Below, piece by piece: positions 51,961 through 61,684 of a stretch of 64,000 bases of DNA. Within the stretch, counting starts at the first letter, position 1. Each line of letters opens with the position of its first letter. The DNA is from Vibrio hepatarius (GTDB lineage Bacteria; Pseudomonadota; Gammaproteobacteria; Enterobacterales; Vibrionaceae). The DNA lies in the NCBI RefSeq assembly GCF_001274785.1, contig NZ_LHPI01000003.1, forward strand, positions 124,001-188,000. Reading direction: 5' to 3'. The notes beneath the pieces are model-generated. The model saw only the letters and a list, made by a program, of their open reading frames with translations. It did no database searches and was not told the origin of the DNA. The position numbers were made by a program, and so were the translations under genes.

Positions 51961-52959
51961 TTATTTTTGGTTTGACGCTAGCGCCGCATCGATCAAGTCT
52001 GAACCAATGTCTTTTTCAAACTTGTTCCATACTGGCTTAAGCGCAGTCACCCACTCTTGACGCTGTTCAGGTGTGAGTTCACGAACCACACCACCCGCTT
52101 CGATTACGTATTGTTTGTTTTGCTTCTCAACACGGTTCGATTCAGCGTTACGAGTGTCAGTCACTTCTTGAAGGATGGTTGCAAACTGGTCACGAACGTC
52201 TGCTGGTAGGCTGTCCCACCACTTGGTTGAAGTCACGACTAGGTAATCCAAAATACCGTGGTTGGTTTCAGTGATACCGTCTTGTACTTCGAAGAACTTC
52301 TTGCCGTAGATGTTTGACCAAGTATTTTCCTGACCGTCGATAACTTTAGTTTGTAGACCGCCGTACACCTCAGCAAACGACATTTTCTGCGGGTTTGCGC
52401 CAAGCTGTTCAAACTGAGCAACCAACACATCAGACGCTTGTACGCGGAACTTCAGACCTTTCGCGTCTTCAGGATGAATCAACGGCTTGCTCGCTGAGAT
52501 TTGCTTCATACCGTTGTGCCAGAATTCCAAACCACGGATACCACGACGGTTCATCGCGTTTTTCAGTTTTTCACCCGCGTCTGAACTTTGGAAACGGTCA
52601 ACCGCATCTACGTCATCAAAAAGGAAAGGAAGGTCAAAAATGCGGAACTTTTTGGTGAATTTCTCAAACTTAGAGAGAGATGGTGCAGCAAGTTGTACGT
52701 CGCCGTTTAACATCGCTTCAAGCACTTTGTCATCATCGTATAGAGTTGAGTTAGGGAAAACCTGCATACAAGCTTTACCGTTCATCTCTTCATTAACGCG
52801 CTTCTCTAGTAAAGAAGCCGCAATCCCTTTCGGGTGTTTATCTGTGTTTGTTACGTGGCTGAACTTGATGACTGTTTCACCTGGGTCACAGTTCGCAGCA
52901 GCGTTAAAACTTGTGACAGCAAGAATAGAAGCAGATAGTAGGGTTAAAGGCTTTAGCAT
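51961..52959 (-). CDS. dctP: TRAP transporter C4-dicarboxylate-binding protein DctP
   Basis: DctP captures C4-dicarboxylates in the periplasm. The 332-residue precursor has a signal peptide ending FNAAA, and typical DctP stretches: VIKFSHVTNTDKHPKGIAA, FRVQASDVLVAQFEQLGA (with the arginine that contacts the substrate carboxylate) and EVYGGLQTKVIDGQENTW. It is the first gene of dctPQM, preceded by a sigma-54 promoter. Confidence 0.96.
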   Translation of the reverse strand: MLKPLTLLSASILAVTSFNAAANCDPGETVIKFSHVTNTDKHPKGIAASLLEKRVNEEMNGKACMQVFPNSTLYDDDKVLEAMLNGDVQLAAPSLSKFEKFTKKFRIFDLPFLFDDVDAVDRFQSSDAGEKLKNAMNRRGIRGLEFWHNGMKQISASKPLIHPEDAKGLKFRVQASDVLVAQFEQLGANPQKMSFAEVYGGLQTKVIDGQENTWSNIYGKKFFEVQDGITETNHGILDYLVVTSTKWWDSLPADVRDQFATILQEVTDTRNAESNRVEKQNKQYVIEAGGVVRELTPEQRQEWVTALKPVWNKFEKDIGSDLIDAALASNQK

Positions 52960-53017
52960 TATCGTTCTCCTTAGTAAATGAACAACCCCATCACTGGGCG
53001 TTGATGCATTTATAAGG

Positions 53018-53033
53018 GCAATAACTAAGCCAA
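53018..53033 (-). promoter_or_regulatory. Sigma-54 (-24/-12) promoter of dctPQM
   Basis: On the minus strand TTGGC-TTAGTTA-TTGC has the invariant GG and GC separated by exactly ten bases, as required for RpoN promoters. It lies about 60 bases before the dctP start, and DctD, the matching activator, is encoded nearby. Confidence 0.85.
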
Positions 53034-53125
53034 GTTTTATCCTGACCGTTTAGTCCATTAAAATCATAAGGTTATGCTTGGCGTTAAAACTGATAAATTA
53101 CTAAGCTCACAGAATTTTTTTCAAA

Positions 53126-53164
53126 ATGGGTAGAAAACCACCCATACGTTTTTAGCAAATGGGT
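53126..53164. promoter_or_regulatory. Putative DctD upstream activator sites
   Basis: ATGGGT (53126-53131), its inverse ACCCAT (53140-53145) and another ATGGGT (53159-53164) lie 107-146 bases upstream of the -12 element, at the usual distance for an enhancer acting by looping. The first two form an inverted pair with an 8-base spacer. Confidence 0.55.
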
Positions 53165-53204
53165 GAATTTACACATATTTAACATTTGCAAGACATAGAT
53201 AAAA

Positions 53205-53232
53205 CAAATGGCAGCGATTACGCTGCCATTTG
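53205..53232 (-). terminator. Terminator after the sugar ABC operon
   Basis: CAAATGGCAGCG and CGCTGCCATTTG form a perfect 12-bp stem with an ATTA loop; TTTTATC follows on the minus strand. It ends the transcript coming from the ATPase gene. Confidence 0.88.
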
Positions 53233-53282
53233 TCCTTTAGCTAATACTCTCTTGAGAGCCTTGTTTGTTGTTTGAAGGTAGC

Positions 53283-54398
53283 CTAGTGAAACTCGATACG
53301 TTGTTCCGTCGACGCATCAAAAAACACCGCTTTGGATAAGTCAAAGTGCAGTGGCGCAACCTGACCAACTTTAACGTCAAACTCTGGCGACAAACGACAT
53401 GCGACTTCTTGGTCGTTGACCTTAATCATCGCAATTGTATCAGGCCCTGTTGGCTCAAGAACTTCAAGCTGCAGGTCGAGTTTTGTCGTCGCGGCGGAAT
53501 CTTGGTTCTCACTGTCGGTAATGTGTTCCGGACGCAGACCAATCACGATCTCTTTACCGTCTTGCTCCCTCATCGAAGCTGGCAACTTAATGTGATGCTC
53601 TTGCGCATTACTGCCTCTGACTTTGATCACCGGATTTTGCTGTTCATCAAGGTCAACCATAGTTTTAATGAAGTTCATCGATGGTGAGCCCATAAAACCT
53701 GCAACAAACATATTATTCGGCTTGTTGTATATTTCCTGTGGCGTACCAAGTTGCTGTAATTCGCCATCTTTCATCACCGCAATGCGATCCGCCAGTGTCA
53801 TCGCTTCAATCTGATCGTGTGTTACGTACACAATCGTCGTATTCAGTTGCTGGTGAAGACGCTTGATTTGATGACGCATTTCAACCCGCAACTTGGCATC
53901 TAGATTCGAAAGTGGTTCGTCGAACAGATACAGCTTCGGGCGTCTGGCTAACGCACGTCCCATCGCAACACGCTGGCGCTGACCACCTGACAATTGCGAA
54001 GGTTTACGCTCAAGCAGATGGTCAATCTGCAACATTTCCGCCACGCGCTCTACTTCCGCATCGATCGCCTCTTTCGCCATTTTACGAATCTTAAGACCGA
54101 ACTCGATGTTACCCCGCACCGTCATGTTTGGGTACAACGCGTAAGACTGAAACACCATCGCAATGTCACGGTCTTTCGGTTCGACATTTGACACGTTGTT
54201 ACCATCAATCACAATGTCCCCAGAGCTGATATTTTCCAATCCAGCGATGGTGTTCATTAGTGTTGATTTACCGCAACCTGACGGGCCAACCAAGATAAGA
54301 AACTCACCAGAATCAATACTGATATCAATACCTTTTAAAGTCTCTTGCTCCGCTTTTGGATAGGTTTTACGGATTTGTTTAAGTTCGAGTGTTGCCAT
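53283..54398 (-). CDS. Sugar ABC importer ATPase, MsmK/UgpC type
   Basis: The 371-residue ATPase has Walker [10 protein letters not shown] (38-46), signature [15 protein letters not shown] near residue 136, Walker [17 protein letters not shown], and a C-terminal TOBE/MalK-like regulatory region ([10 protein letters not shown]). Such ATPases drive carbohydrate importers. It is the last gene of the four-gene importer set and starts five bases after the second permease gene. Confidence 0.93.
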   Translation of the reverse strand: MATLELKQIRKTYPKAEQETLKGIDISIDSGEFLILVGPSGCGKSTLMNTIAGLENISSGDIVIDGNNVSNVEPKDRDIAMVFQSYALYPNMTVRGNIEFGLKIRKMAKEAIDAEVERVAEMLQIDHLLERKPSQLSGGQRQRVAMGRALARRPKLYLFDEPLSNLDAKLRVEMRHQIKRLHQQLNTTIVYVTHDQIEAMTLADRIAVMKDGELQQLGTPQEIYNKPNNMFVAGFMGSPSMNFIKTMVDLDEQQNPVIKVRGSNAQEHHIKLPASMREQDGKEIVIGLRPEHITDSENQDSAATTKLDLQLEVLEPTGPDTIAMIKVNDQEVACRLSPEFDVKVGQVAPLHFDLSKAVFFDASTEQRIEFH

Positions 54399-54403
54399 GA
54401 TAA

Positions 54404-55261
54404 TTATCCTTTTACCGATCCAGCCGTGAGGCCGCGAACAAAGTATTTTCCTGCTAATACATAAACGAACAACGTTGGTAGCGCCGCGATGATCGCCGCA
54501 GCCATATCGACGTTGTACTCTTTCACGCCAGTACTGGTGTTGACAAGATTGTTCAATGCGACCGTGATTGGCTGCGTTTCAGAACCTGAATACACCACGC
54601 CAAACAAGAAGTCGTTCCAAATCGCGGTAAACTGCCAGATCACCGTCACCATGATGATCGGCGTCGAAATGGGTAACAGTATTTTGAAGAAGATGGTAAA
54701 GAAGCCCGCACCGTCCAACTTAGCGGCTTTGACCAATTCATCCGGAATACTGATGTAGAAGTTACGGAAAAACAGGGTCGTAAACGCCATACCATAGATG
54801 ACATGAACAATGACTAAGCCAGTAGTGGTGTTTGCCAAACCTAACTTGCCGAGTACCGCCGCCATTGGCAATAAGATCACCTGAAACGGGATAAAACAGC
54901 CAAATAACAGCAAGCTAAAGAACAAGTTCGAGCCACGGAATTGCCATTTGGTCACAACGTAACCATTAAATGCGCCCAACAAGGTTGAGATTGCTACGGC
55001 TGGGATCACCATTTGGAACGAGTTCCAGAAATACCCTTTTACCCCTTCACACTTCACGCCAGTACAAGCGCTGTCCCACGCTTTATGCCAAGCATCGAAC
55101 ACCCACTCGGTTGGTAAACTCATCAAGTTGCCCGCTTTGATGTCAGGCAGTGTTTTGAATGAGGTAATCACCATCACAAACAGCGGCATTAGGTAAAATA
55201 GGCAGAAGAACACCAGCGTCGCATAGATAAACAATCGAGAGAAATTCACACTACGCATCAT
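54404..55261 (-). CDS. Sugar ABC importer permease, MalG-like
   Basis: The 285-residue protein has six membrane segments and the EAA-type loop [19 protein letters not shown] that contacts the ATPase. It belongs to the carbohydrate-uptake CUT1 permeases and pairs with the other permease encoded just upstream, whose stop codon it overlaps by four bases. A GGGAG lies before its start. Confidence 0.93.
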   Translation of the reverse strand: MMRSVNFSRLFIYATLVFFCLFYLMPLFVMVITSFKTLPDIKAGNLMSLPTEWVFDAWHKAWDSACTGVKCEGVKGYFWNSFQMVIPAVAISTLLGAFNGYVVTKWQFRGSNLFFSLLLFGCFIPFQVILLPMAAVLGKLGLANTTTGLVIVHVIYGMAFTTLFFRNFYISIPDELVKAAKLDGAGFFTIFFKILLPISTPIIMVTVIWQFTAIWNDFLFGVVYSGSETQPITVALNNLVNTSTGVKEYNVDMAAAIIAALPTLFVYVLAGKYFVRGLTAGSVKG

Positions 55262-56181
55262 GATTTTTTCTCCCTAAGCTCAGAGTACAAATAAGGCACG
55301 AGGATCGCCAGAATACCCGCTAACATCATCACCGCACTCGCCGCACCCAAACCAATTTGACCGCGCGTAAAAGAGTGCGCGTACATAAACAGCGCCGGCA
55401 AATCCGAAGAGTAACCAGGGCCGCCAGCTGTCATCGCTGTAACTAAGTCAAAACTCTTAATAGCGATGTGTGACGTGATGATCACCGAGCTAAAGAATAC
55501 TGGGCGTAAGCAAGGCATGATAATGCGCCAGTAGATGGTTGGCAGACTCGCACCATCGATTTGCGCCGCTTTGATAATGGACGAATCAATCCCGCGTAAG
55601 CCAGCGAGAAACATCGCCATCACAAAGCCGGAAGATTGCCAAACCGCGGCGATGACCAAGGTGTAAACCGACATCTCTGAGTTCACCAACCAGTCAAATT
55701 TGAAGTCAGTAAACCCCCAGTCTTGCACCAGTTTTTCGATACCGAGGCCCGGGTTGAGAATCCACTTCCACGCGGTACCCGTGACGATAAACGACAACGC
55801 CATCGGATAGAGATAAACGGTTCGAATCGCGCCTTCTTGGCGAATATTTTGATCGAGTAATATCGCTAAACCAACCCCCAAGCCAATGGCGATAAGCATA
55901 AACAGCAAGCCGAAGATGCCGAGGTTAGTAATTGAAGTGATCCAACGGTCGTTTTCCATCAACTTCTCATATTGAGCAAAGCCAACAAAGTTGAAACTTG
56001 GTAGAAAACGCGAGTTGGTCAATGACAGTGCCGCCGTCCAGAAAATGTAACCGTAAATACATATCACGGTGACCAAGACGGTCGGGGCAAGGACTATTTT
56101 CGGTAACCAGTGTTGCAGTCTGTCGGCAAAACTGGGTTTCGCGCGCGACTTATTTGGATACCGATTTACAACGTGCTCCAT
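55258..56181 (-). CDS. Sugar ABC importer permease, MalF-like
   Basis: The 307-residue protein has six membrane segments after a polar N-terminus and the ATPase-contact loop SSIIKAAQIDGASLPTIYW. It is the first of the two CUT1-type permeases. A long hairpin separates it from the binding-protein gene upstream. Confidence 0.93.
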   Translation of the reverse strand: MEHVVNRYPNKSRAKPSFADRLQHWLPKIVLAPTVLVTVICIYGYIFWTAALSLTNSRFLPSFNFVGFAQYEKLMENDRWITSITNLGIFGLLFMLIAIGLGVGLAILLDQNIRQEGAIRTVYLYPMALSFIVTGTAWKWILNPGLGIEKLVQDWGFTDFKFDWLVNSEMSVYTLVIAAVWQSSGFVMAMFLAGLRGIDSSIIKAAQIDGASLPTIYWRIIMPCLRPVFFSSVIITSHIAIKSFDLVTAMTAGGPGYSSDLPALFMYAHSFTRGQIGLGAASAVMMLAGILAILVPYLYSELREKKS

Positions 56182-56204
56182 AACGAATCCTTACGTCTTA
56201 AAGG

Positions 56205-56243
56205 AAAGGGCATACAGGCTCCCCACAAGCCCGTACGCCCTTT
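56205..56243 (-). promoter_or_regulatory. Intercistronic hairpin after the sugar-binding protein gene
   Basis: AAAGGGC and GCCCTTT bound a stem that continues inward as TAC/GTA and GCT/AGC around a GTGGGG-type loop. It fills the gap between the binding-protein stop and the permease start; the maltose malE–malF gap of E. coli has an analogous stabilising structure. Confidence 0.65.
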
Positions 56244-56266
56244 GGGGTGTGACCAGTCTTGACGGA

Positions 56267-57514
56267 TTAGATCGCTGCTTTCACTGCTTTCGCAAGTTTT
56301 TGCGCTGCTTGTTTCGGATCCGCGTTGTCATCGTTAAAGAAGTTGGTGACTACATCAAAGATTGCACCTTGTGCATAGCTTGTTGTAGACAGGCCGTGCG
56401 CCATACTCGGTACTAAGTCACCCGATTTCGCGCTGGCTTTGAAAGTATCCATAGAATCCAGCGCACACTGGTCAAACTTCGCCATATCCATATCTAGACG
56501 GACTGGGATTGAACCTTTGTTGAGGTTGAACACTTCTTGGAACTCTTTGGTTAGGATAGTGCGCGCTAGGTCTTGCTGCGCTTTTTGATTTTCAGCATCG
56601 CTCAGCTCGAAAAATGCGAAACTGTCGATGTTGAATGTAAATTGGCCAGCTGTACCCGGCGCAGGCGCACAGATGTAATCTTTACCCGGCATTTTACCCG
56701 CTGCGGTAAACTCACCTTTCGCCCAGTCACCCATGATTTGCATTGCTGCTTCACCATTGATCACCATCGACGTCGCGACGTTCCAATCACGCCCCGGAGA
56801 GTTCGCATCAATGTAGTCACGTAGTTTTTTAAATTTAGTGAACACTTCAACCATCTTGTCGCCAGACAATACGTCCATATCTAAATCAACAAACGCTTTG
56901 TTGTAGTCTTCGCTACCGAGTACATCGAGTGCAACCGCTTCGAATACGGTCGCGTCTTGCCATGGCTGACCACCGTGAGCGAGCGGGATAAAGCCAGCGG
57001 CTTTGATTTTGTCTGCCGCGGCAAAGAACTCATCCATTGTGGTTGGCAACTCAACGCCTGCTTTTTTCAGCACTTCTGGGTTCGCCCATATCCAGTTTAC
57101 GCGGTGAACGTTAACGGGCACTGCAACGTACTCACCGTTGTACTTCATGACTTTGGTGACCACTGATGGCAGGATGTCGTCCCACTTCTCTTGCTTTGCG
57201 GTGCTATCTAGCGAAGTCAGGAAGCCTAAACTACCCCACTCCTGAATATCGTGTCCTTTGATTTGCGCCGCCGAAGGTGGGTTACCTGAAACTGCGCGCG
57301 TTTTCAGTACCGTCATGGCAGACTCACCGCCACCACCAGCAACCGCGAAATCTTTCCAAGTGTGATTCTGTTGCTCGAGCATATCTTTTAGTACAGCAGC
57401 AGATTTTGCTTCACCGCCGGCTGTCCACCAGTGCAACACTTCAACTTCACCTGCATTTGCAAAGTTTGCTGCAGACAAAAGGGAGAGAGTAAGTAGGGTT
57501 TTATTTAGTTTCAT
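56267..57514 (-). CDS. Sugar ABC importer substrate-binding protein, GtsA-like
   Basis: The 415-residue precursor has a signal peptide (residues 1-21, ending ANFANA). The mature start [20 protein letters not shown] and the later [17 protein letters not shown] resemble the glucose/mannose-binding proteins of pseudomonads. It is the first gene of the importer, preceded by GGAAG. The ligand is likely a hexose; this is inference from family resemblance and from the neighbouring two-component genes. Confidence 0.9.
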   Translation of the reverse strand: MKLNKTLLTLSLLSAANFANAGEVEVLHWWTAGGEAKSAAVLKDMLEQQNHTWKDFAVAGGGGESAMTVLKTRAVSGNPPSAAQIKGHDIQEWGSLGFLTSLDSTAKQEKWDDILPSVVTKVMKYNGEYVAVPVNVHRVNWIWANPEVLKKAGVELPTTMDEFFAAADKIKAAGFIPLAHGGQPWQDATVFEAVALDVLGSEDYNKAFVDLDMDVLSGDKMVEVFTKFKKLRDYIDANSPGRDWNVATSMVINGEAAMQIMGDWAKGEFTAAGKMPGKDYICAPAPGTAGQFTFNIDSFAFFELSDAENQKAQQDLARTILTKEFQEVFNLNKGSIPVRLDMDMAKFDQCALDSMDTFKASAKSGDLVPSMAHGLSTTSYAQGAIFDVVTNFFNDDNADPKQAAQKLAKAVKAAI

Positions 57515-57635
57515 TATTATCTTCCGTGTATTGGATTAGACATTCAGGTCGACCGCTTAATGACCCCAAGCGTTCTTGCTTGAACTAAAGTGAGTCTATC
57601 CAATGCGGAAATTTAGATTGAAACAAAGCGTAATC

Positions 57636-57661
57636 GTAATGTAACACAGTTGTTACATTAC
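57636..57661. promoter_or_regulatory. Perfect palindrome between the two-component genes and the sugar operon
   Basis: GTAATGTAACA and TGTTACATTAC are perfect 11-bp inverted repeats with a CAGT spacer. The site overlaps the stop codon of the kinase gene and lies 122-147 bases before the binding-protein start. It may be an operator or, being AT-rich, a weak terminator of the kinase transcript. Confidence 0.6.
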
Positions 57662-59115
57662 ACCTCAAGTAGAGAAGAAACAAAGACTTGCACTCTCAAC
57701 CCCTTGTTAGGCAAGTTGTCAATAATGAGATCTCCGCCGTGTCCGTGCAGGATATTGCGGCAAATCCCCAGCCCAAGACCGTTCCCTTGGTCATCGTCTG
57801 CCAATCGATAGTAAGGCTCAAACACCGCTTCTAGTTGTTCTTCCGGAATCCCCGGACCTTGGTCGCAGATGACAATCTTCACCCAGTCGGCGTCACAAGT
57901 CAGCGTGATCTCTGCTTTTTCACCGTACTTCACCGCATTTTCGACCAAATTACCGATCACACGTTTGATCGCGAGTGGTTTGGCAACAATCGACTCAATA
58001 TGACTTGCGCTAAATTGCACCCGTGTTTTCGGTTGATTGTACGGTTCAATCACACTGGCAATGACTTCGTTGAGGTCCACATAGGCGTTATTTTCATGCA
58101 GGTCGGTATCTCGTACACATTGCAGCGCCCCTTTGACCATCATTTCCAGATCGTCTAAATCACGGTTAAATTTTTCGCGCTTTGTATCATTTTCCAGCAA
58201 CTCCGCTCGCAAGCGAAGCCGGGTGATTGGAGTTTTTAAATCGTGTGAGATCGCTGAAAATAGATGTTCGCGATCGGCAACATAATGGCGAATACGCTGT
58301 TGCATGCGGTTAAAAGCGCGAGTCGCGGTGATAAGCTCACTCGCTCCCTCTTCTTTTATTGGTGCTTGCTCAATATCCATACTCATTTCATTGGCGGCTT
58401 TTGCTAACCGTTTCAGCGGCTTAACCTGCCTTTTCATCAGTAAGTAAGTCAGTATCAACAGGATGGTTGTGGAAAAAATCAAGAATAGAATTTGCTCACG
58501 ACCAATCAAGGTATCATCGAGGTCAACATAAGGCGCCGGTAATAAAGCCGCGATATACAACCACTCGTTAGTCGCCAACTCAAGCTGAACCACCAATACT
58601 GGCGGGTCAATCGGGCTTAGGGTCAACGTATGATGAGCCCAAGATTTAGGCAAGTCGCTGAGGTAAATGTCGTTTTTTAATAGGCGTAGATTTTCCGGTA
58701 AAGAGAAGTCGACCAAAATGGTATCCACTTTGGGCAATTTCTTGTGGAGCACTTCTTCGATTGCTTCAATCGAGGCGAGTTTGAGCGGCGTATCTTCAAT
58801 CGGCTCTACAATCAATTGTTCTTTGTTAAACGATACAAAAAAGCGCGTTCCGCCCATATTGCGGATCTGGTCGAGCACAATATGGCGGTATCTCACAGGC
58901 AGTGATTGAAAGAATGTGACGGTCGAAGAGAACATGTTTGCCATGCTTTGTGACGCATCGCGAATACCCGCCAGCTCTTTGTGTTTTGACTCGCTGTACC
59001 AGATCGTGGTCGCTACGCCTTGCGCCAAAATCACCGCCAGTAAGGTCAACCCTAAAGTACGATTAACCAGTGAATTAGGCTTAAACCGTTTGAACCACCG
59101 CCAAGGACTACTCAT
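57658..59115 (-). CDS. Sensor histidine kinase, EnvZ-like, linked to the sugar importer
   Basis: The 485-residue kinase has membrane segments at about 15-37 and 205-227 enclosing a periplasmic sensor, then a HAMP linker, the phospho-accepting H291 in SHDLKTPITRLRLR, and the ATP-binding boxes (NLVENAVKYG, DQGPGIPEE, GLGLGIC). It should phosphorylate the response regulator whose gene it overlaps by 8 bases. The layout with a GtsA-like importer resembles GtrS/GltR of Pseudomonas; the ligand is unknown. Confidence 0.92.
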   Translation of the reverse strand: MSSPWRWFKRFKPNSLVNRTLGLTLLAVILAQGVATTIWYSESKHKELAGIRDASQSMANMFSSTVTFFQSLPVRYRHIVLDQIRNMGGTRFFVSFNKEQLIVEPIEDTPLKLASIEAIEEVLHKKLPKVDTILVDFSLPENLRLLKNDIYLSDLPKSWAHHTLTLSPIDPPVLVVQLELATNEWLYIAALLPAPYVDLDDTLIGREQILFLIFSTTILLILTYLLMKRQVKPLKRLAKAANEMSMDIEQAPIKEEGASELITATRAFNRMQQRIRHYVADREHLFSAISHDLKTPITRLRLRAELLENDTKREKFNRDLDDLEMMVKGALQCVRDTDLHENNAYVDLNEVIASVIEPYNQPKTRVQFSASHIESIVAKPLAIKRVIGNLVENAVKYGEKAEITLTCDADWVKIVICDQGPGIPEEQLEAVFEPYYRLADDDQGNGLGLGICRNILHGHGGDLIIDNLPNKGLRVQVFVSSLLEV

Positions 59116-59830
59116 AACTCACTGGCACCGCAAGTAAATAGCCATTCCCCCGCATTGTCTTAATGTAATGCGGATATTTAGCGCTATCCCCCAAACGTTG
59201 ACGCAAGCGGCTCAATTGAACATCAATGCCACGCTCAAATGGCAACGACTCTCGGCCACGAGTGGCAAACGAAATCGTATCGCGGTCAAGAATCTGATTA
59301 GGACGTTTGAGAAATAGCATCAAAAGTGAAAAATCACTGCCTGACAAGTCATGAGATTGTTGGGTTTCTTGGTGGGTAATTCGGTGCGAGAGGGTATCTA
59401 AGCACCAATCGCCAAAGCGAATCGACTTGGCGGTTAAGCTATTGGTAGGTTCTTCTTTCGCGACGTTCACTCGACGCAGTACCGCTTTGATTCGAGCATT
59501 TAGGTGTCGAGGGTTAAACGGTTTGGCGAGATAATCGTCCGCACCAATTTCTAAACCGATGATTTGGTCGGTATCGTCCGAAACCGCCGTCAACATAATA
59601 ATTGGCGTTGATGAGGTTCGACGCACAGCTTGGCATAGTGAGAAGCCGTCTTCACCGGGCAACATCACATCGAGCAGAATCAAGTCTGGAAACCCATTCT
59701 GCTCAAGGTGAAGTTTCATTTGTTCACCATCATTCACGGTATTGACGACATATCCTTGTTTTGTCAGATACTCTTCAAGCAACTCACAAATTTCTTGATC
59801 GTCATCGACGACGAGAACTCTAGCTGACAT
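59108..59830 (-). CDS. OmpR-family response regulator, partner of the adjacent kinase
   Basis: The 240-residue protein has an N-terminal receiver with the acidic pocket D9–D11 and phosphorylation site D54 (LILLDVMLPGEDG), then a winged-helix DNA-binding domain ending in RQRLGDSAKYPHYIKTMRGN. It probably controls the sugar importer downstream and perhaps other carbon genes. It begins the run response regulator–kinase–importer on the minus strand. Confidence 0.93.
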   Translation of the reverse strand: MSARVLVVDDDQEICELLEEYLTKQGYVVNTVNDGEQMKLHLEQNGFPDLILLDVMLPGEDGFSLCQAVRRTSSTPIIMLTAVSDDTDQIIGLEIGADDYLAKPFNPRHLNARIKAVLRRVNVAKEEPTNSLTAKSIRFGDWCLDTLSHRITHQETQQSHDLSGSDFSLLMLFLKRPNQILDRDTISFATRGRESLPFERGIDVQLSRLRQRLGDSAKYPHYIKTMRGNGYLLAVPVSYE

Positions 59831-59969
59831 TTTTTATCCAAGTATTACTAATTACACCTACCACCAGTGTAATCCGCGCAAATTTTCGCGATCAGTGGAT
59901 ATTTCTAAGAGTTTGAACCTTTTGCGGATCATCATCACATCTTATTAACAAAATGCCTTAAACAATGGC

Positions 59970-61442
59970 TTACGATGAGCAACTGATTTCCATTTTCTTG
60001 CCCCAATCAGGCGGTAAATTGGCGTAGGCGTCGTTTTCAGGTTGCTCAGCATATGGCTGTTTCAATAGCTCAGCTAACGCATGAACTTCACTGAAATCAC
60101 CCTCTTCCGCTTTGTCGATAGCGATTTGAGCTAAGTAATTACGTAGAATGTACTTAGGGTTGACCGCCCGCATCGCTTCGCAACGATCCTGCGCAGAAAG
60201 TGCCTCACCTTGTTGGTTCACCTCGCAGTCGCAACGAGCGAGATACAGTTCTAACCAAGTTTTAGCCGCTTGCCTGTCGACAAATAAGTCTTCGACAACA
60301 GAGGTAGGTTGTTGGTCTAAATTGGAGAGTTCACGCATAAATCGCGTGTAATCGACGCTGTTTTGATGCAATAACTCGAACATTGATTGAAACAGCTGGC
60401 TATCTCGGTCGAGCTTACTATGCAGTCCTAACTTATCGCGCATCAGTTTGCTGAACAGCTTGCTGAGCTTACTTTCAAACTGGCCTAAAGAAGACTCTAA
60501 TGCACCTCTCTCAATCAACGGTGAAAGCGCGTGCGCCAGAGCAGATAAGTTCCACAGAGCGACTCTTGGTTGTTGATCAAACGCATAGCGCCCTTGATAG
60601 TCAGAGTGATTGCAGATATAGCCAGGTTCATAATCATCTAAAAAGCCAAATGGACCATAATCAAACGTCTGACCTAATATCGACATATTGTCGGTGTTCA
60701 TCACCCCATGTGCAAAACCATATGCTTGCCAGTACGCGATCATTTGCGCCGTTTTATCGACTATTTTCTCGAACATCGCCGCGTAAGGCTGGGGTTCTTT
60801 GTTGCACTCAGGCCAGTACCATTCGATGACTTTGTCGGCCAAAAGTGTTAACTCGGCCATCTGGTTGGTATAAAAGAAGTGCTCAAAATGACCAAAACGA
60901 ATGTGGCTTTCCGCGACACGTAACAATAGCGCACCTTGCTCTGTTTTTTCCCGATAGACAGGAGTGTCACTGGTTAACATGCCTAGCGCGCGAGTTGTGG
61001 GGATACCCAACCCCGCCATCGCTTCACTGCACAAGTATTCGCGAATAGTAGAACGTAGCACGGCTCGACCATCGCCCATGCGCGAATATGGCGTAAGACC
61101 AGCACCTTTTAGATGTAAATCAAAAACTTGACCGTTTTTGCTTGTCAGTTCTCCTAACAATAATCCCCTTCCATCACCCAGATCAGGGTTGTACACACCA
61201 AACTGATGCCCAGCGTACTTCATCGCAAGGGAAGGGACAGAATCTGAAACCATTTCTCCGGCCAAAAAGTCTTTTAAATCACCTTGTGGCGATTGTTCTG
61301 GCAGCGAAAGTTGAATCGCTAAAGCACTATTCCAAGCAACCCAACGAGTGTTCGTTAAGGGTTGAGGAAGTACTGGCGTGAAGAATGCGCGAGGTAACTC
61401 GGCAAATCGGTTAGTCAGGAAAATTGAAGTGAGAAACGACAT
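59970..61442 (-). CDS. selO: Protein adenylyltransferase SelO
   Basis: SelO is a pseudokinase-fold enzyme that transfers AMP to serine, threonine or tyrosine of target proteins, with a role in redox stress in E. coli. Typical stretches are [23 protein letters not shown], the [19 protein letters not shown] nucleotide loop and [13 protein letters not shown]. The C-terminus ends CSS, the place taken by selenocysteine in eukaryotic SelO. The ATG giving MSFLTSIF (490 residues) is chosen; a TTG two codons before it is less likely. Confidence 0.93.
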   Translation of the reverse strand: MSFLTSIFLTNRFAELPRAFFTPVLPQPLTNTRWVAWNSALAIQLSLPEQSPQGDLKDFLAGEMVSDSVPSLAMKYAGHQFGVYNPDLGDGRGLLLGELTSKNGQVFDLHLKGAGLTPYSRMGDGRAVLRSTIREYLCSEAMAGLGIPTTRALGMLTSDTPVYREKTEQGALLLRVAESHIRFGHFEHFFYTNQMAELTLLADKVIEWYWPECNKEPQPYAAMFEKIVDKTAQMIAYWQAYGFAHGVMNTDNMSILGQTFDYGPFGFLDDYEPGYICNHSDYQGRYAFDQQPRVALWNLSALAHALSPLIERGALESSLGQFESKLSKLFSKLMRDKLGLHSKLDRDSQLFQSMFELLHQNSVDYTRFMRELSNLDQQPTSVVEDLFVDRQAAKTWLELYLARCDCEVNQQGEALSAQDRCEAMRAVNPKYILRNYLAQIAIDKAEEGDFSEVHALAELLKQPYAEQPENDAYANLPPDWGKKMEISCSS

Positions 61443-61530
61443 ACACAATCTTTTAACATGAGTTTGTCGCCGAACGTATCACAGAGATAGCGAGAAAATC
61501 TACTAAGCTGCCCTAATAAATTCATCGAGA

Positions 61531-61552
61531 AGTAAGTAACCACAAACTTACT
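61531..61552 (-). terminator. Possible terminator after the micro-ORF
   Basis: AGTAAGT and ACTTACT form a perfect 7-bp stem around an 8-base loop, with TTCTC after it on the minus strand; it is 31 bases past the micro-ORF stop. Weak by itself. Confidence 0.4.
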
Positions 61553-61582
61553 AAGGCTTAGCTTGACTATGATTGTTATTGA

Positions 61583-61684
61583 TTAAACAAGCGCAAACAT
61601 CACAACCATACCTACTAATGCAAAAATACAAGTACGGCTAATTACGCCAAAATGAGTAGGCCTGATCATTTCTTGGTGTTGCAT
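61583..61684 (-). CDS. Putative 33-residue single-pass membrane microprotein
   Basis: The frame starts at an ATG preceded by GAGG seven bases upstream and encodes MQHQEMIRPTHFGVISRT followed by a fully hydrophobic stretch (CIFALVGMVVMFALV) to the stop. A basic N-terminus followed by one membrane segment is the usual form of bacterial small membrane proteins. It lies alone in the 526-base gap between selO and the chemoreceptor gene and has a small hairpin behind it. An ATG six codons further upstream lacks a ribosome site. No function can be assigned. Confidence 0.5.
   Translation of the reverse strand: MQHQEMIRPTHFGVISRTCIFALVGMVVMFALV

Noticed and set aside
49820-52959. Sialic acid TRAP system (SiaPQM)
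   Set aside because: DctQ and DctM are separate genes, adjacent to dctBD and a sigma-54 promoter, and no sialic acid catabolic genes are nearby.
57636-57661. CRP site
   Set aside because: The half-site TGTTAC with this spacing does not match TGTGA-N6-TCACA.
61142-61381. 79-codon open frame on the plus strand
   Set aside because: It is antisense to the conserved N-terminal part of selO and lacks a ribosome site.
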